A stretch of DNA of 6,054 bases from an uncultured Eubacteriales bacterium (lineage in GTDB: Bacteria > Bacillota > Clostridia > Peptostreptococcales > Anaerovoracaceae): contig CADBFL010000109.1 in NCBI GenBank assembly GCA_902793875.1, forward strand, positions 1 through 6,054, written 5' to 3'. The notes under the pieces are model-generated. The model did not search any database. It had not been told where the DNA came from and saw only the letters and a list, made by a program, of their open reading frames with translations. Both the position numbers and the translations under genes were made by a program. Positions 5,070 to 6,054 of the stretch are shown piece after piece. Each line of letters begins with the position of its first letter. Positions within the stretch are counted from its first letter, which is position 1.

Positions 5070-5168
5070 GTTATTCTCTCCTTCCTCTCAAGACGTTCTT
5101 GGAGCCTCCGGCCGTATGCCGTCTCCAGAGGACCGCCCGTAATAACCTTGGCTGTCTGCGCGACAGCC
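5070..5168 (-). ncRNA. Structured 5' leader of rplS (possible L19 autoregulatory leader)
   Basis: About 100 nt lie between the predicted transcription start and the GTG. The transcript would open with a perfect 7-bp hairpin, GGCTGTC (5168-5162) with GACAGCC (5156-5150). A second hairpin follows: CCTCTGG pairs with CCGGAGG through 7 positions including one G-T, with CGGC/GCCG as an alternative inner stem. The same CCTCT could instead pair with AGAGG next to the Shine-Dalgarno, a simple way to hide the ribosome binding site. Firmicutes are known to carry an L19 leader element upstream of rplS; I cannot confirm a match to that model by eye. Confidence 0.5.
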
Positions 5169-5173
5169 CTAAT

Positions 5174-5202
5174 AAGTTACCACAAGGCATCGGATAATTC
5201 AA
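5174..5202 (-). promoter_or_regulatory. Promoter of rplS
   Basis: Minus-strand TTGAAT (5202-5197) and TAACTT (5179-5174) are 17 bp apart, and the -10 is preceded by TGG, an extended -10 TGN. The transcription start would fall at about 5167-5168, where the first leader hairpin begins, which supports the assignment. The -10 itself is a weak match. Confidence 0.5.
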
Positions 5203-5226
5203 GGCTTTTATTCACTTTTTTGCGTT

Positions 5227-5266
5227 TTTCCGGGCATTTCGGGGCTTGTCGGGGCTGTTTCCGGCT
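5227..5266. repeat. 10-bp imperfect GC-rich tandem repeat downstream of the Xer-like gene
   Basis: On the plus strand the units TTTCCGGGCA (5227), TTTCGGGGCT (5237) and TGTCGGGGCT (5247) follow each other without gaps. A degenerate fourth unit, GTTTCCGGCT, sits at 5257. They lie in the 3' region of the Xer-like gene, before the rplS promoter. No clear intrinsic terminator hairpin with T-run is seen there; this repeat may reflect slippage or a recombinase-related site. Confidence 0.45.
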
Positions 5267-5280
5267 GATCCTCCCGCTTT

Positions 5281-6054
5281 TCAGGCTCTCGGATGGCAGG
5301 CGCTGAAGACCTCCCTTACATGTATGTCCGTAACGGCCAGATATGCTATCCCGACCGACATGTCCTCAAAGCCCATCAGTTCCTGAAGGGTCTTGAGGTC
5401 TCCCCCGTTCTGCAGTATGTGGACCGCAAAGCTGTCTCTGAGGATCTGCGGCGTCATGCGGTTTCCGACGCCGATCTCTTCGCCGTAGTCCTTGAGTATC
5501 TTCCATATCCCCTGCCTCGTCAGTGGCTCGCCTCTGAAATTCACGAAGACGTGGTCATCGTCCGCATGCGCTCTTCCCTTCAGGGAGTCATACACGCTGT
5601 CTGTGTATTCTTTTAGCGCGGCCGCGGCATACCTGCCGAGCGGGACTATCCTGCTCTCATCGTTGGAGTCCTTCAGCGTTACGAAGTTCATCCTGAAGTT
5701 CAGATCCTCGAATCTCAGCCTCACCACCTCGGTCACTCTCGCTCCCGTGCCGTACATGAACTCCAGAAGGGCCCTGTCGCGCACGCCTTTTCTGTCGTCG
5801 AGCGGAAGAGTCATGAGTTTTTCGGCTTCTTCGATCGTCAGATAGTCTATCTGTCTCCTGTCGCCCTTGACCGCCTTGATCCGGGAGAACGGGTTCTCGT
5901 TCATGAGGCCTTTGCCTATGAGGTAGTCGTAATATGTCCTAAGCGCCGAAACCTTGCGGTTGATCGTGGCTTTGGACTTATTGTCGTTGCTGAGCTCCAT
6001 CACATAAGCGACCGCATCGCTTCCGTCGCAGTCGTTCAGATCCTTCGCCCCGCG
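5281..6054 (-). CDS. Xer-like tyrosine recombinase with degenerate active site (N-terminus outside window)
   Basis: The frame stays open to the right edge (257 codons visible), and the residues before the GTG at 6003 continue a plausible N-terminal SAM-like domain into NKSKATINRKVSALRTYYDY. The gene therefore starts beyond the window; complete Xer proteins are about 300 residues. Numbered from the GTG at 6003, the catalytic domain shows Arg-I in GTGARVTEVVRL (R89), the beta-hairpin lysine in TLKDSNDESRIVPLG (K111), Arg-II in TPQILRDSF (R189) and the tyrosine in IAYLAV (Y221). Two usual histidines are replaced: H-x-x-R reads Q-x-x-R (Q186), and the GH of box III reads GF (F212). The arginines and tyrosine remain, so it could bind DNA and perhaps cleave poorly, but normal XerC/XerD activity is doubtful. 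It may act as a structural partner or have another role. Its GC-rich composition matches the core genes, so it looks like a resident chromosomal gene, not phage cargo. It ends with TGA at 5283-5281. Confidence 0.85.
   Translation of the reverse strand, partial: RGAKDLNDCDGSDAVAYVMELSNDNKSKATINRKVSALRTYYDYLIGKGLMNENPFSRIKAVKGDRRQIDYLTIEEAEKLMTLPLDDRKGVRDRALLEFMYGTGARVTEVVRLRFEDLNFRMNFVTLKDSNDESRIVPLGRYAAAALKEYTDSVYDSLKGRAHADDDHVFVNFRGEPLTRQGIWKILKDYGEEIGVGNRMTPQILRDSFAVHILQNGGDLKTLQELMGFEDMSVGIAYLAVTDIHVREVFSACHPRA

Overview
The window looks like chromosomal DNA from a Bacillota (Firmicutes) bacterium, most likely a Clostridia-class anaerobe with moderately high GC. The main support is the order rplS - rbgA (ylqF) - rnhB on one strand, a Firmicutes signature, together with strong AGGAG-type ribosome binding sites and a tRNA gene with an encoded CCA end. 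Species cannot be fixed from the sequence.

Layout from left to right. Positions 1-578 hold an AT-richer C-terminal fragment of a phage/ICE-type tyrosine integrase on the plus strand. Its upstream part reads better on the opposite strand as a hydrophobic membrane peptide that runs off the window. An intrinsic terminator follows at 600-631, then a gene-free stretch (632-862) with short direct repeats. A minus-strand tRNA-Val(GAC) with its own promoter and terminator occupies 863-1018. Everything to the right is on the minus strand. A 443-residue protein joins RNase HII, a viroplasmin-type hybrid-binding domain and RNase HI in one reading frame (1015-2346). An AAA ATPase with a DUF4143-type nuclease-like tail follows (2354-3694), preceded by its own promoter and a 33-bp tandem repeat. 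Then come the ribosome-assembly GTPase RbgA (3825-4667), a terminator/attenuator, ribosomal protein L19 (4728-5069, GTG start) with a structured leader and promoter, and a Xer-like tyrosine recombinase with a defective active site that runs off the right edge (5281 to beyond 6054).

The minus-strand block reads as a ribosome/RNA-maintenance operon. L19 is transcribed from its own promoter, partial read-through reaches rbgA, and transcription could continue through the RNase H fusion to the terminator behind the tRNA. The ATPase is not part of the conserved order. It is visibly more AT-rich, has its own promoter, and fits tightly between the rbgA stop and the rnhB start, so it looks like an acquired cassette.

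The most unusual items are: the RNase HII - hybrid-binding domain - RNase HI fusion, which keeps all catalytic acidic residues of both enzymes and has an internal Shine-Dalgarno plus GTG in its linker; the 33-bp repeats abutting the rbgA stop; the Xer-like protein lacking both conserved active-site histidine positions; and the GKAD in place of NKxD in the RbgA G4 motif.
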